Assembly: GCA_943787295.1 (NCBI GenBank)
Contig: CALSLW010000002.1
Coordinates: forward strand, 400,189-464,188
Length of the DNA stretch: 64,000 nucleotides
Origin: an uncultured Flavobacteriaceae bacterium
GTDB lineage: Bacteria > Bacteroidota > Bacteroidia > Flavobacteriales > Flavobacteriaceae
Reading direction: 5' to 3'
A program made the translations under genes and the position numbers. The notes below the pieces were generated by a model. That model worked only from the letters and a program-made list of their open reading frames with translations. It was not told the origin of the DNA and searched no databases. Shown here one piece after another: positions 17,192-27,170 of the stretch. Within the stretch, counting starts at the first letter, position 1, and each line of letters opens with the position of its first letter.

Positions 17192-17227
17192 AAAGCAGCT
17201 AGGGGCAATTACCTAGCTGCTTTTTTT
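17192..17227 (+). terminator. Intrinsic terminator after rplY
   Basis: Stem AAAGCAGCTAGG / CCTAGCTGCTTT with an eight-base loop and a run of T. It ends the prs-rplY unit 22 bases after the stop; the stem's 3' side is only 13 bases before the pth start. Confidence 0.88.
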
Positions 17228-17240
17228 ATTTTTACAGAAG

Positions 17241-17855
17241 ATGTCTTTTTGGAAATGGCTTAGCGGACAAAAATCAAATCCACTGGAAGTGAAAAAATAT
17301 TTAATTGTAGGACTGGGTAATATTGGAGCGACTTATCACAATACAAGGCACAATATTGGTTTTGATGCACTAGATGCTCTAGCCGAAGAAAAAGAATTAA
17401 CCTTTGAAGAGTTGCGATATGGTGCGCTTACAAAAACAAAGTTTAAGGGCAGAACACTGCTTTTACTCAAGCCTTCTACTTTTATGAATAATAGTGGGAA
17501 AGCTATAAGATACTGGGCGCTTAAAGAAAATATTCCATTGGAAAACATCTTAATCATTACAGATGATTTAAACCTTCCTTTTGGTACCCTTCGATTAAAA
17601 ACAAAAGGGAGTGACGGGGGACATAACGGTTTAAAAGACACTCAAGCACAACTCAATACAACTAACTATTCCCGTCTTCGTTTTGGAATTCATTCTGACG
17701 AAAAAGGCTATGATACAGTAGATTTTGTTTTAGGAAAATGGACCGCTGAAGAGCAAACCACATTGAAAGAACGCTATGAAATGATTGCCAAAATGATTTT
17801 TTCTTTTGCCACTCAAGGTGCACAAAACACCATGAATCAGTTTAACGGAAAATAA
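17241..17855 (+). CDS. pth: Peptidyl-tRNA hydrolase
   Basis: A 204-residue enzyme that frees tRNA from stalled peptidyl-tRNA. After an extra 18-residue N-terminal stretch ([20 protein letters not shown]) the usual fold starts at [20 protein letters not shown]; the histidine in NTRHNIG is the catalytic one. Other family motifs are [14 protein letters not shown] and [15 protein letters not shown]. The N-terminal extension is seen in several flavobacterial Pth proteins, and the upstream terminator leaves no room for a longer start. Monocistronic, convergent with the lipoprotein gene at 17858. Confidence 0.95.
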   Translation: MSFWKWLSGQKSNPLEVKKYLIVGLGNIGATYHNTRHNIGFDALDALAEEKELTFEELRYGALTKTKFKGRTLLLLKPSTFMNNSGKAIRYWALKENIPLENILIITDDLNLPFGTLRLKTKGSDGGHNGLKDTQAQLNTTNYSRLRFGIHSDEKGYDTVDFVLGKWTAEEQTTLKERYEMIAKMIFSFATQGAQNTMNQFNGK

Positions 17856-17857
17856 AT

Positions 17858-18538
17858 TTAAGGGGCGGTTTCAAATCGATTAATAATGGATTTAGTGCTG
17901 TTCCCTATTTGGTCATAACTGATAATTTGCCAAAAATAAACTTGTGCCGCATTAAGATCTGCACTAAATGAAGTAGTCACAATATCTGTGGCGATTTCAC
18001 TTAAAGCGTCTTCCGCATTACCGATCAACAAAGTATAATGAGATAGATCGTTATCTATATCTTCTCCTTGCCAAGAAAAGTCATATCGACCATTTGTTAA
18101 AGTCACAATCTCATCATTCTGTGGGGATAGTAATCCAGCTGGAAAAGGCAAATAATTACCTTGTTGTTGTGCTTCTAAATAAAAACTAAAATTGCTACTT
18201 GAAGTCTCTACATTACTTAGTTCTGAAGTAGTAATTACTTTCCATTGATAGGGCGTCCCTCTGGTAAGGGTTAATCTTAAGCCCGTATTTTCTGTTATTG
18301 AAGTGATTTGCTCATTAGTGGTTAAGTTTTTCACAACCAGCTTATATTCATCTGTGTGTAAAGCTTGCTTCCAGGAAAAATCGACACTTGCAGTAGACGA
18401 GCTCTGACTTACATAGAGACAGCTCGTATTGTCTTCTGGTAAGATTAAAACCGTTTGTTCTGGATCTGGAATGGAATCTTTACAGCCCATAAAAGTCAAT
18501 GATACTAACACTAATAAAAGGACTAGATTAGTTTTCAT
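17858..18538 (-). CDS. Lipoprotein with fibronectin type III-like domains
   Basis: A 226-residue lipoprotein: signal peptide with lipobox TFMGC at about 15-19, followed by two beta-rich repeats of roughly 95 residues (VDFSWKQALHTDEYKLVV and YDFSWQGEDIDNDLSHYTL share the 'F-S-W ... Y-x-L' pattern of fibronectin type III domains). Its ATG overlaps the last four bases of the metalloprotease gene, so the two are translationally coupled and likely work together, perhaps as surface anchor or partner. No enzyme motif is visible. Confidence 0.7.
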   Translation of the reverse strand: MKTNLVLLLVLVSLTFMGCKDSIPDPEQTVLILPEDNTSCLYVSQSSSTASVDFSWKQALHTDEYKLVVKNLTTNEQITSITENTGLRLTLTRGTPYQWKVITTSELSNVETSSSNFSFYLEAQQQGNYLPFPAGLLSPQNDEIVTLTNGRYDFSWQGEDIDNDLSHYTLLIGNAEDALSEIATDIVTTSFSADLNAAQVYFWQIISYDQIGNSTKSIINRFETAP

Positions 18539-21500
18539 TGCTTGATAAATTTTAAAGTTTCCACTTTTTCTCCCCTAACTAACTTTACAATATAATTTCC
18601 CGCAGGATAATCCTCTACTTCTAAACCAATTGATCGATTTAATTCATCTAATTGAGCTGCCTGAACATAAAGTTGATTCCCTTGAATATCATATATGAAC
18701 AATTGCACTTGAGAACTATTTCCGCCAATTAGAACAGTTAAATTATCTTGAACCGGATTGGGATATAAAGTTGAAGAGTTGTCAAGATAAATCATCTCTT
18801 TATGACTCCCTTGGCAACTTAAATTTGTTCTAACCTCAATAATATTTAAGCCTTTTTGTAAGGGTAATTCTTTTTGACTACTTCCAAAAGTTTCAAATAC
18901 GATATCATTAAGACTAATAATGTATTGATCACTACCGGCTAAATTTAGGGTTACCTTTTCTTTGGCAGTATTGACTTTTGTGCTTATGCTTAAGGGAAGA
19001 GGTTCGGCTATTGTCGTTGCAAAACACTGCTCAAAATCGGGGACTTGTGCGCTTCTAATGCACAACAAATAATCCCCACTTTGAAGATTGTTTATCTGTA
19101 AGCTCTGGCCGTTCATTAAGTAACTTTGACTAAAACCATTTGATCCCACTAAGTTCAACACATATGGAAACTGAGCGACTGCATTGACCATAATTGAACC
19201 ATTATTCTGTGTTATACAGGTTTCATCGGTTTTAAAAATTGAAAAATTACGCTGTGCGTCAATATCACATAAGTCACCTTCGCCATCTTGATCGGTGTCG
19301 ATTTGATTTTGATTTGTGACATAGGGGCAATTGTCAGTACTATTAGGATATAAGTCATTGTCATCATTAGGTTGTAACTGTCCACTCAAACAGAGAATTA
19401 ACTCTACCGCTTCAATTATTCCCGTGTCTTGGGTCGCATCATCTACTACTTTAAATCGCCAGCTTCCTTCTGATAAAGAATTATATAAAGAGGCTAAATC
19501 CCCTTGTGGTATATAAGTCCCAGAATAAGGAGAACTCCCTGATTGTATAGGTGTGGTAGCTTCTGCATCAAAAATGGTATTGTTATAGTTATTACCACTC
19601 CCTCCTTGATTTTGACTTAAAATAATTTCTCTCCCATCTGGATGAATCAAACTTAACGTTAGATCTTGATTATAGGTATGAGATATGTTCACTTTAACGT
19701 CAACGTCTATAATGGGCAGGTTGTCGATTACTTGAATGATTACTTCAGTCACTCCAGGAGAAGAACCCGTGGCATCTTGAATATTTTGTGGCACTTGATA
19801 AGAAGTAAAAGTCCCACAACTTGTTCTATTAGTCTCAAACTCAAAAGTGGAACTAAAATCACTTTGGCCACATTCGTTCAAAGTACTTACTCGCCAATAA
19901 CAAGTAGTCTCCCCTAAGAGCTGAGTTGTAGTGTAAAAGTTGGTATTGACTACAACATTCTCAACATAAGATGAAAAGTCTGATACCGTACTGACTTGCA
20001 ATCGATATTGACTTGCTGTTTGATTTGCTAACCAGGTGAATCGCAAGTTTGTCGATTGATCTACAGCATTATCCATAGGAGATTGCAATGCAGGAATTGG
20101 TATTGTTTCTGGATAAAATTTTACCCTAAAAACTTGATTAATCACAGTCGCACCTCTTATTCCATCTAATGTAAACGAATACGTTCCTGTGGACACACCA
20201 TCTGTATTAAGGACTAAAGTTCCACTTGAGCCATTGGTCGCCAATGCTGCAGGATTGAGCGATGCGGTTACGCCAGTAGGCAAGCCACTAACACTTAAGT
20301 TGACCGATCCAGAGGCACTAACATACTCCTGTAAACTAAAATTAAAGCTAACAGAAGATATTCCACAGACCACCTTTTCTGGGACGGTAAATGGCAATGC
20401 AAAAGGGCGTTCTTGAATGCTAAACTCAGCACTGTTCACTGCAAAATAAATGTTATTATCTGCTTGAATTTTTATACGTGCTTGAGTGGTAGAAACATTT
20501 CCAGGAACCACGATAAATTCATCTCCATCATTTGCAACATTTCCTGCTAAAAGCACAGGAAAAGTCCTACCCCCGTCAAGGGATAAATAAATAGAAACTG
20601 TATCGGTATTTATTGGAGCTTGATGTGTATTTGCGACATCCCATACAATTTTTTCATTTGCACCAGAAAGCCATTCGAGGGATGCATCGTTTTGAGATCT
20701 AACGACAAACGGACCTGCATCCCCCTCTACACGAATATTCATTTCATCTTGAGCAGAAAAACCTACACCATTAGGATTTGCTTGGTCTCTATCCCGCACT
20801 GTAATTCCCCATCTTAAACTTCTCTCCACTAGAGAAACTGTTTCCCAGGCAGAGCCTATTGTAGGATTTTCTTGCGTTAAATTCCCCGCTAACACATTAC
20901 TCATTCTAGGGATGGTTCTTGAAGGCAATGAATCTGGCAACAATGACCTATTCATACTTCCAGAAAGTAAATTAGGGCCAAAATCTTGTGAAGTCACCCT
21001 TCCAGAATCGAGTTGTTCCCAACAATAGGACAAACGATCTGTATCTGTAGCTATTGCAGTGAGTGTATAGGCAGTTCCTTTGGGGATGTTATAATCCAAT
21101 CCCGCACTTAAAACTGGGATTTGATTTGTTGTAGTTGTCTCAGATTGACAGCTAAAGAATTTTAAATAGTCATTGATGTTTTGAATATTGTGGTAATGAA
21201 AATAGGGATCGCTGTGACGTTGCATATTCTGCCCACTTACAATTCCCGCATAAGACATGATGGTCGACCCACTCCCTGGCTCGCTATTCACCCCAAAAGA
21301 TTCTGTACTGTGGGCAAAAGTGTGCAAGGCCCCGAATTGATGCCCCACTTCATGAATGACATAATCAATATCAAAATAATCTGTCAAAAAATCTCCTCCA
21401 CTACCATTTGTCGCAATAAAAGGATGCGAAGAAAAAGCGCTACCCTTTTGGCCATTTCTACAAACATTTCCCACACTTCCTGCATCTCCATTCGCTTCAC

Positions 21501-22380
21501 CTCGATGAAATAAATGTCCTATATCATAATTTTCTTCCCCAACTTCACTGGTTAAAGTTACTTGTATTTCATCATTAAAATCTCCACCAAATGGATCTGT
21601 ATTGGTATCGGTGTACAATAAAGACGCAGCTGTAACTAAGGTTAATCTTATTCCTAGATCCACTTCAAAAACTTCGTTCATCCGGTTAACGGTATTCGCG
21701 ACTGCTGCTAATGCATCCTCTTGATTAGTCCCATTTGTATCATCGTCATCACCCCAAAAATTAGTGTACTCTGCTGTTGCAGCAACTGCAAAACGATAGG
21801 TTCTCAATACGCCTACTGCAGACTTATTGCTGTTTTTAACAGTAGAGATTTCTTCTTTAGAAAAATTATTTCCAGCAACTGTGGTACAAAAGAATGTGTC
21901 ATAATCTTTATATAACGCATCGTTCCTTTGGTAATAAATATGATCTCCGTTCCCTTCTTTTTTAGGTTGCATAAAAACCATTCCTGTGGGAGTACGCATG
22001 GTTCCACTAACCCCTTGTGGGCTTATTGTTACTCGAATACTAACGCCATTTCGTGATGTACTCCTTCCCCTGTATGCCTTAATGTTAGGGAATTTTTGCG
22101 CTAGCGCGGAAGAAAATAAAGGTACACTTGCTAATTCAAACGCCTCTAAACGATTCTCTTCGTTAGGGAAATATAAAACTAAAGGCGTTTCTTTTGTTGT
22201 TTGAGAGATTACTTCTTTTTCAAGCGCGGTTTGCAGTAAATTAAAATCCAGAGCAATTGTCTTCACTAATTTTTTTTGCTGAATAGCAGAAGTCGTCTGT
22301 GGTGAAGAAAAAAGCCAATAGTCTTGCCCAAACAAAGAAGAGGTAAAACTTAACACAAAAAGAAATAGGACTTTTTTCAA
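18535..22380 (-). CDS. Secreted reprolysin-like metalloprotease with T9SS sorting domain
   Basis: A 1281-residue multidomain exoprotein. Signal peptide about 1-18 (FTSSLFGQ), propeptide-like region to about 190, then an M12B/reprolysin-type catalytic domain with the zinc motif HEVGHQFGALH (His343, Glu344, His347, His353) and Met-turn IMSY (Met375). Next come beta-sandwich regions, a fibronectin type III-like domain (about 755-850), a proprotein-convertase P domain (about 875-995), a thrombospondin type 3 calcium motif (NCPYVTNQNQIDTDQDGEGD, near 1020), and a type A T9SS C-terminal sorting domain from about 1200 (TLYPNPVQDNL to the end KFIKQ). It would be exported through SprA and degrade extracellular protein. 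The downstream lipoprotein gene overlaps by four bases. Confidence 0.92.
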   Translation of the reverse strand: MKKVLFLFVLSFTSSLFGQDYWLFSSPQTTSAIQQKKLVKTIALDFNLLQTALEKEVISQTTKETPLVLYFPNEENRLEAFELASVPLFSSALAQKFPNIKAYRGRSTSRNGVSIRVTISPQGVSGTMRTPTGMVFMQPKKEGNGDHIYYQRNDALYKDYDTFFCTTVAGNNFSKEEISTVKNSNKSAVGVLRTYRFAVAATAEYTNFWGDDDDTNGTNQEDALAAVANTVNRMNEVFEVDLGIRLTLVTAASLLYTDTNTDPFGGDFNDEIQVTLTSEVGEENYDIGHLFHRGEANGDAGSVGNVCRNGQKGSAFSSHPFIATNGSGGDFLTDYFDIDYVIHEVGHQFGALHTFAHSTESFGVNSEPGSGSTIMSYAGIVSGQNMQRHSDPYFHYHNIQNINDYLKFFSCQSETTTTNQIPVLSAGLDYNIPKGTAYTLTAIATDTDRLSYCWEQLDSGRVTSQDFGPNLLSGSMNRSLLPDSLPSRTIPRMSNVLAGNLTQENPTIGSAWETVSLVERSLRWGITVRDRDQANPNGVGFSAQDEMNIRVEGDAGPFVVRSQNDASLEWLSGANEKIVWDVANTHQAPINTDTVSIYLSLDGGRTFPVLLAGNVANDGDEFIVVPGNVSTTQARIKIQADNNIYFAVNSAEFSIQERPFALPFTVPEKVVCGISSVSFNFSLQEYVSASGSVNLSVSGLPTGVTASLNPAALATNGSSGTLVLNTDGVSTGTYSFTLDGIRGATVINQVFRVKFYPETIPIPALQSPMDNAVDQSTNLRFTWLANQTASQYRLQVSTVSDFSSYVENVVVNTNFYTTTQLLGETTCYWRVSTLNECGQSDFSSTFEFETNRTSCGTFTSYQVPQNIQDATGSSPGVTEVIIQVIDNLPIIDVDVKVNISHTYNQDLTLSLIHPDGREIILSQNQGGSGNNYNNTIFDAEATTPIQSGSSPYSGTYIPQGDLASLYNSLSEGSWRFKVVDDATQDTGIIEAVELILCLSGQLQPNDDNDLYPNSTDNCPYVTNQNQIDTDQDGEGDLCDIDAQRNFSIFKTDETCITQNNGSIMVNAVAQFPYVLNLVGSNGFSQSYLMNGQSLQINNLQSGDYLLCIRSAQVPDFEQCFATTIAEPLPLSISTKVNTAKEKVTLNLAGSDQYIISLNDIVFETFGSSQKELPLQKGLNIIEVRTNLSCQGSHKEMIYLDNSSTLYPNPVQDNLTVLIGGNSSQVQLFIYDIQGNQLYVQAAQLDELNRSIGLEVEDYPAGNYIVKLVRGEKVETLKFIKQ

Positions 22381-22473
22381 ACCTTGAAAATTGAATTAAT
22401 GTTTCAATAAAATAACGTACTGATTGCCTTAAATAAGCTAATTTTACTAAAAATTTAAAGATAGTCTTTTTTT

Positions 22474-23403
22474 GTGAAGGTCATTTCTACCATTGAAAAT
22501 TATCAAGCAACTGAAGGGTGTTCATTGACCATAGGAACATTTGACGGGGTGCATATTGGGCATAGAGAAATCATTGATCGATTAGTGAAAAGTGCTCGAG
22601 AGAAAAATCATCTTGCAGTAGTGCTTACCTTTTTTCCCCATCCGCGTATGGTATTACAAAAGGATACCTCAATTCGTTTGATTGATACTTTAAAAGAAAA
22701 ACAACAGCTCTTATCAGATCTTGGAGTTGATGTAGTAGTCATCCATCCTTTTTCAAAAGAATTTTCGCGTCAAACGGCAGACGAATTTACCCGCGACATT
22801 CTTGTAAAAGCCTTTAATATTGAACACTTGATCATAGGCTATGATCATCGTTTTGGCAGAAATAGAGAAGCCACCGTTGACGATCTTATCAATGCTGGTG
22901 AAACCTATGGATTCACAGTAGAAAAGATCGAAGCCCAAGAAATCGCCTCGGTCAATGTGAGTTCAACAAAAATTCGTACCGCTTTAGAAGAGGGTAAAAT
23001 GAAAATTGCTACCGACTATCTCAATCGCCCTTTTCGCTTATGTGGAAAAGTAATTGAAGGAGAAAAAATAGGTAGAACTATCGGCTTTCCTACCGCAAAC
23101 TTACAAATCGAAGAAGGGTACAAACTCATGCCTTGTGACGGGGTTTACTTTATTCAATCACAACTAGAGAATACGTTGGTTTATGGAATGATGAATGTAG
23201 GCTTCCGCCCTACGCTTGAAGGCGAAAAACGCAGTTTTGAAGTTCATTTTTTTGACTTTAAACAAGACTTATACGGAGCATTATTACACATTGATCTGCT
23301 TGAATTAATTCGCAAAGAAAAGAAGTTTGACTCCCTCGAGATGCTCAAAGTTCAATTAGAAGAAGATCAAGCAAAATGCCGTCAATTGATTCCTGCTAAA
23401 TAG
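22474..23403 (+). CDS. ribF: Bifunctional riboflavin kinase / FAD synthetase
   Basis: A 309-residue enzyme making FMN then FAD. The N-terminal nucleotidyltransferase domain has LTIGTFDGVHIGHREII and the loop VNVSSTKIRTALEEG; the C-terminal kinase domain (about 185-305) has GRTIGFPTANLQI and CDGVYF. The start is a GTG at 22474 directly upstream of K-V-I-S-T-I; no ATG lies nearby. Divergent from the metalloprotease gene. No FMN riboswitch is visible upstream. Confidence 0.95.
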   Translation: MKVISTIENYQATEGCSLTIGTFDGVHIGHREIIDRLVKSAREKNHLAVVLTFFPHPRMVLQKDTSIRLIDTLKEKQQLLSDLGVDVVVIHPFSKEFSRQTADEFTRDILVKAFNIEHLIIGYDHRFGRNREATVDDLINAGETYGFTVEKIEAQEIASVNVSSTKIRTALEEGKMKIATDYLNRPFRLCGKVIEGEKIGRTIGFPTANLQIEEGYKLMPCDGVYFIQSQLENTLVYGMMNVGFRPTLEGEKRSFEVHFFDFKQDLYGALLHIDLLELIRKEKKFDSLEMLKVQLEEDQAKCRQLIPAK

Positions 23404-23426
23404 CGCTAAAATGAAGTACAAAATTT

Positions 23427-23434
23427 TATCTTTG
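23427..23434 (+). promoter_or_regulatory. Promoter -7 element for serS
   Basis: TATCTTTG is a perfect TAnnTTTG match, 17 bases before the ATG at 23452. It overlaps an upstream in-frame GTG at 23434, so that GTG cannot be the start. Confidence 0.65.
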
Positions 23435-23451
23435 TGCCAGAGATTTATTGC

Positions 23452-24723
23452 ATGATACCACTAAAACAACTTAGAGAAAATAAAGCAGCAGCTTTAGAAG
23501 GACTTCAAAGAAGAAACTTTAAAGAACTTGAACTGGTTGATACCCTTTTAGCTGCAGACGAAAAAAGACGTAAAACTCAAACTGAGTTAGATAGTCAACT
23601 TGCAGAGGCCAATCAATTGGCTAAAGAAATTGGGCAACTCTTTAAAAGTGGGAAAGCACAAGAAGCACAAGGTTTAAAAGAACGCTCTGCAGAACTTAAA
23701 ACCAATACAAAAGCTTTACAAGAAGAAATGCAAAGCTTAGAAAAGGAAATTCTTGAGCTGCGCTATCAAATCCCTAATGTTCCTCAAGCAAGTGTTCCTG
23801 CTGGAAATTCTGAAGAGGACAATGAAGAATTAGAAAAAGGAGGCACTATGCCCACCCTAGCAGAAGGGGCTTTACCCCATTGGGAACTGGCTAAAAAATA
23901 CGACCTCATCGATTTTGATTTAGGTAGCAAAATCACTGGTGCTGGCTTCCCTGTTTACAAAGGGAAAGGCGCTCGTCTTCAACGTGCACTCATCAACTAT
24001 TTCCTTGACAAAAATACAGCAGCAGGCTATCGCGAAATGCAAGTTCCTCATTTAGTCAATGAAGCTTCTGGTTATGGAACCGGTCAATTACCCGATAAAG
24101 AGGGGCAAATGTATCACGTAACCGGCGATGACCTCTATTTGATTCCTACCGCAGAAGTACCCTTGACTAATATGTACCGCAATGTTCTTTTAGAAGAAAA
24201 GGAACTCCCTATCGCAGTTACAGGATATACCCCTTGTTTTAGAAGAGAAGCGGGAAGTTATGGGGCGCATGTTCGCGGCTTAAACCGCTTACATCAATTT
24301 GATAAAGTAGAAATTGTACGCTTAGAAACCCAAGAACGCTCTAATGCCGCCTTAGAAGAAATGATGCAACACGTCAAAGGAATATTGGCAGAACTAGATT
24401 TACCTTATCGTGTACTGCGTTTATGTGGCGGGGATTTAGGCTTTACCTCTGCCCTAACTTATGACTTTGAAATGTATTCTGCCGCGCAAGAAAAGTGGCT
24501 AGAGATCAGTTCTGTTTCTACCTTTGAAGGATATCAAGCCGAGCGTTTACAACTGCGTTACAGAACCAAAGACGGGCAAAAACAAAATGTTCACACCTTA
24601 AACGGAAGCTCTTTGGCCTTGCCTCGCGTACTTGCTACCCTTTTAGAAAATTGTCAAACCCCAGATGGAATTGTTCTCCCAAAGGCATTAATCCCTTATA
24701 CTGGCTTTGAAAAAATCGACTAA
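23452..24723 (+). CDS. serS: Serine--tRNA ligase
   Basis: Start chosen at ATG 23452 (MIPLKQLRENK, 423 residues), because an earlier in-frame GTG overlaps the -7 promoter element. The N-terminal arm (about 25-115) is a long antiparallel coiled coil that grips the tRNA-Ser extra arm. The class II catalytic core has motif 2 (FRREAGSYGAHVRGLNRLHQ) and motif 3 (LNGSSLALPRVLATLLEN). It charges tRNA-Ser with serine in the cytosol. It leads a forward run with DUF4286, rsmA and mgtE; the next gene starts 2 bases after the stop. Confidence 0.96.
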   Translation: MIPLKQLRENKAAALEGLQRRNFKELELVDTLLAADEKRRKTQTELDSQLAEANQLAKEIGQLFKSGKAQEAQGLKERSAELKTNTKALQEEMQSLEKEILELRYQIPNVPQASVPAGNSEEDNEELEKGGTMPTLAEGALPHWELAKKYDLIDFDLGSKITGAGFPVYKGKGARLQRALINYFLDKNTAAGYREMQVPHLVNEASGYGTGQLPDKEGQMYHVTGDDLYLIPTAEVPLTNMYRNVLLEEKELPIAVTGYTPCFRREAGSYGAHVRGLNRLHQFDKVEIVRLETQERSNAALEEMMQHVKGILAELDLPYRVLRLCGGDLGFTSALTYDFEMYSAAQEKWLEISSVSTFEGYQAERLQLRYRTKDGQKQNVHTLNGSSLALPRVLATLLENCQTPDGIVLPKALIPYTGFEKID

Positions 24724-24725
24724 GT

Positions 24726-25040
24726 ATGTTTATTTACAATGTAACCACACATGTAGAACCCACAGTTGAACATGACTGGCTCAAGTGGATGAAAGAAGAT
24801 CATCTTCCTAAAATGATTAAAACCGGGCATTTTCAACAAGCGAAACTTTTCAAGGTGATAACAGATCAAGATCACGGCGGGATAAGCTATGCCGCACAGT
24901 ATCACTGTAATTCGCGCAAAGAATACCAAGATTATATCAATCTTCACGCAGATCAACTAAGACAAGACGCCCTTGATCGTTTTGGCAACGCCATTCTAGC
25001 CTTTCGCACCCAGCTAGACGAAATCACTACTGTAGCATGA
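24726..25040 (+). CDS. DUF4286 family protein
   Basis: A 104-residue protein of the DUF4286 family, common in Bacteroidota. The N-terminus [20 protein letters not shown] and the region [11 protein letters not shown] show the alpha/beta ferredoxin-like layout of the family. No catalytic motif; function unknown. The gene starts 2 bases after serS and overlaps rsmA by four bases (ATGA), so it belongs to the serS-rsmA operon. The position next to translation and rRNA-modification genes is suggestive only. Confidence 0.8.
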   Translation: MFIYNVTTHVEPTVEHDWLKWMKEDHLPKMIKTGHFQQAKLFKVITDQDHGGISYAAQYHCNSRKEYQDYINLHADQLRQDALDRFGNAILAFRTQLDEITTVA

Positions 25041-25822
25041 AAAGCGTTCGCCCAAAAAAGAAATTAGGGCAACACTTCTTGACCGATTTATCCATCGCCG
25101 AAAAAATCGCGCAAACCTTAACCTTTGATCACTATGACAAGGTCTTAGAAATAGGTCCAGGAATGGGCGTACTCACTCAGTTTTTACCCTGGAAAGAAGG
25201 CAAAGTTTCCCTGATCGAATTAGACAGTGAATCCATAGAATACCTACAAGCGAACTATGTTAACATGATCGATAAAATCCATGAAGGAGATTTTTTAAAA
25301 ATCGATTTAAGCACTTTAATGGGGAAAGCCCCTTTTGCTATTATTGGCAACTTCCCTTATAATATCTCTACACAAATTGTATTTAAAACCTTAGAGAACA
25401 GGGATCAGATCCCTTTTTTTTCTGGGATGTTCCAAAAAGAAGTTGCGCAGCGCATTTGTGAACCTCCAGGAACAAAGAAATACGGCATACTATCGGTTTT
25501 GACGCAACTTTTTTATGAGGCCAAATATGAATTTACGGTTCCCCCAGGAGTCTTTAATCCCCCTCCAAAGGTAGACTCTGGCGTACTTACCCTTAAGCGG
25601 AAAGCAATTTACACCCTAGATTGCAACGAAAAACTTTTGTTCAAAATTGTAAAAATGAGCTTCCAACAAAGACGTAAAACTTTACGTAATAGCTTAAAAA
25701 CCCTTGGGCTTCCTAAAAATATTACAGAAGATAGTATCTTTGACCTGCGTCCCGAGAAACTCTCTGGAGACGACTTTATTGCGCTAACCAAAAAAATTGA
25801 CCATGGCCAACTTCCAACTTGA
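25037..25822 (+). CDS. rsmA: 16S rRNA dimethyladenosine transferase
   Basis: A 261-residue KsgA/RsmA methyltransferase that dimethylates two adjacent adenines near the 3' end of 16S rRNA using S-adenosylmethionine. Visible signatures: [17 protein letters not shown] at the N-terminus, the SAM-binding motif [15 protein letters not shown], and the catalytic N-x-P-Y motif in GNFPYNIS. The C-terminal helical domain ends with [14 protein letters not shown]. Its ATG overlaps the DUF4286 stop, and mgtE starts inside its last 20 bases. Confidence 0.95.
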   Translation: MKSVRPKKKLGQHFLTDLSIAEKIAQTLTFDHYDKVLEIGPGMGVLTQFLPWKEGKVSLIELDSESIEYLQANYVNMIDKIHEGDFLKIDLSTLMGKAPFAIIGNFPYNISTQIVFKTLENRDQIPFFSGMFQKEVAQRICEPPGTKKYGILSVLTQLFYEAKYEFTVPPGVFNPPPKVDSGVLTLKRKAIYTLDCNEKLLFKIVKMSFQQRRKTLRNSLKTLGLPKNITEDSIFDLRPEKLSGDDFIALTKKIDHGQLPT

Positions 25823-27161
25823 CGATGATTATGTAGGAGCAATAAAGTCCCTTATCCAAAAACAAAAGGATAAAAAACTCAAAAAACAGGTCCACGAATT
25901 ACACTATGCAGATATAGCAGAGCTCATTGAAGAACTCGCTTTAAACGATGCAATCTATCTGGTTAAATTACTCGATAGCGAAAAAACTGCCGATGCCCTA
26001 GCAGAGGTGGACGAAGACTTTCGTGAAAAAATCTTAGGTCAACTTTCTGCCAAAGAAATCGCAGAAGAAGTAGAAGAACTCGATACAGATGATGCCGCAG
26101 ACATCATTGCAGAACTACCCGAAGATCGCCAAGAAAAAGTCCTCTCTCAAATTGAAGATACCGATCACCTCAAAGACATTCGCGAACTTTTAAAGTACGA
26201 AGAGGATACTGCAGGGGGTTTAATGGCAAAAGAATTGGTCAAAGTGCACGAAGACCTAAGCGTACTCAAGTGTGTCAATGCCATGCGAAAACAAGCTGAA
26301 GAGGTGACCCGCGTACACTCTATTTATGTAGTGAATGCAAAAAATCAATTACTGGGTCGTCTTTCTTTAAAAGACTTATTGACTGCGAACTCAAAAGCGA
26401 TTGTCAAAGACATTTATATCCCTAAAGTGGACTTTGTCACCGTAGATCAAGATGTGGAAGAAGTCGCAAGAATCATGTCAAAATATGACCTCGAGGCCAT
26501 TCCAGTTGTCAACGATAAAAAAGAATTATTAGGGCGTATTACCATTGATGATATCGTCGATGTTATCAGAGAAGAAGCCGATAAAGATTACCAACTTGCC
26601 GCAGGTATATCGAACGATGTAGAGGCAGATGACACCATCTGGGAACTCACCCGTGCCCGTTTACCCTGGCTATTCCTTGGATTATTAGGAGGTTTAGGCA
26701 GTGTTTTTATTTTAAAAGATTTTGAAACGATCATGAATCAACCGCGATTGCGCAGTTTATTCTTTTACACCCCATTGATTGCCGCCATGGCAGGCAATGT
26801 AGGGGTGCAATCCTCTGCCATTATTGTTCAAGGTTTAGCCAATGACATCATCAAAGGGTCTATGCTTCAACGGCTTTTTAAAGAGGTGGGATTGAGCTTA
26901 ATCAATGGCTTTTTATTAGCACTAGTGTTAATCGGTTTTGGCCAAATCATGGGCCAGGAATTAATCTTGAGTCTAACCGTTGCGGGCTCGATGATGGGAG
27001 TAATCGTTATGGCAGCATTGATTGGCACCTTTGTACCGATTGTCCTTGACAAACGAGGTATCGATCCAGCCATTGCTACTGGTCCATTTATTACCACTGC
27101 AAACGACATCTTTGGGATCTTCCTTTTCTTCTTTATGGCACAGGCCATTTTAGGTTTTTAA
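25803..27161 (+). CDS. mgtE: Magnesium transporter MgtE
   Basis: A 452-residue magnesium channel from the ATG at 25803; a TTG two codons earlier is in frame but less likely. The acidic N-terminal superhelical domain ([19 protein letters not shown]) is followed by a tandem CBS domain pair (about 130-255) and five membrane helices (about 285-450) with the selectivity-region [12 protein letters not shown]. High magnesium locks the cytosolic domains closed. The gene overlaps rsmA by 20 bases and is probably read from the serS promoter. Confidence 0.93.
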   Translation: MANFQLDDDYVGAIKSLIQKQKDKKLKKQVHELHYADIAELIEELALNDAIYLVKLLDSEKTADALAEVDEDFREKILGQLSAKEIAEEVEELDTDDAADIIAELPEDRQEKVLSQIEDTDHLKDIRELLKYEEDTAGGLMAKELVKVHEDLSVLKCVNAMRKQAEEVTRVHSIYVVNAKNQLLGRLSLKDLLTANSKAIVKDIYIPKVDFVTVDQDVEEVARIMSKYDLEAIPVVNDKKELLGRITIDDIVDVIREEADKDYQLAAGISNDVEADDTIWELTRARLPWLFLGLLGGLGSVFILKDFETIMNQPRLRSLFFYTPLIAAMAGNVGVQSSAIIVQGLANDIIKGSMLQRLFKEVGLSLINGFLLALVLIGFGQIMGQELILSLTVAGSMMGVIVMAALIGTFVPIVLDKRGIDPAIATGPFITTANDIFGIFLFFFMAQAILGF

Positions 27162-27170
27162 ACAATCGTT

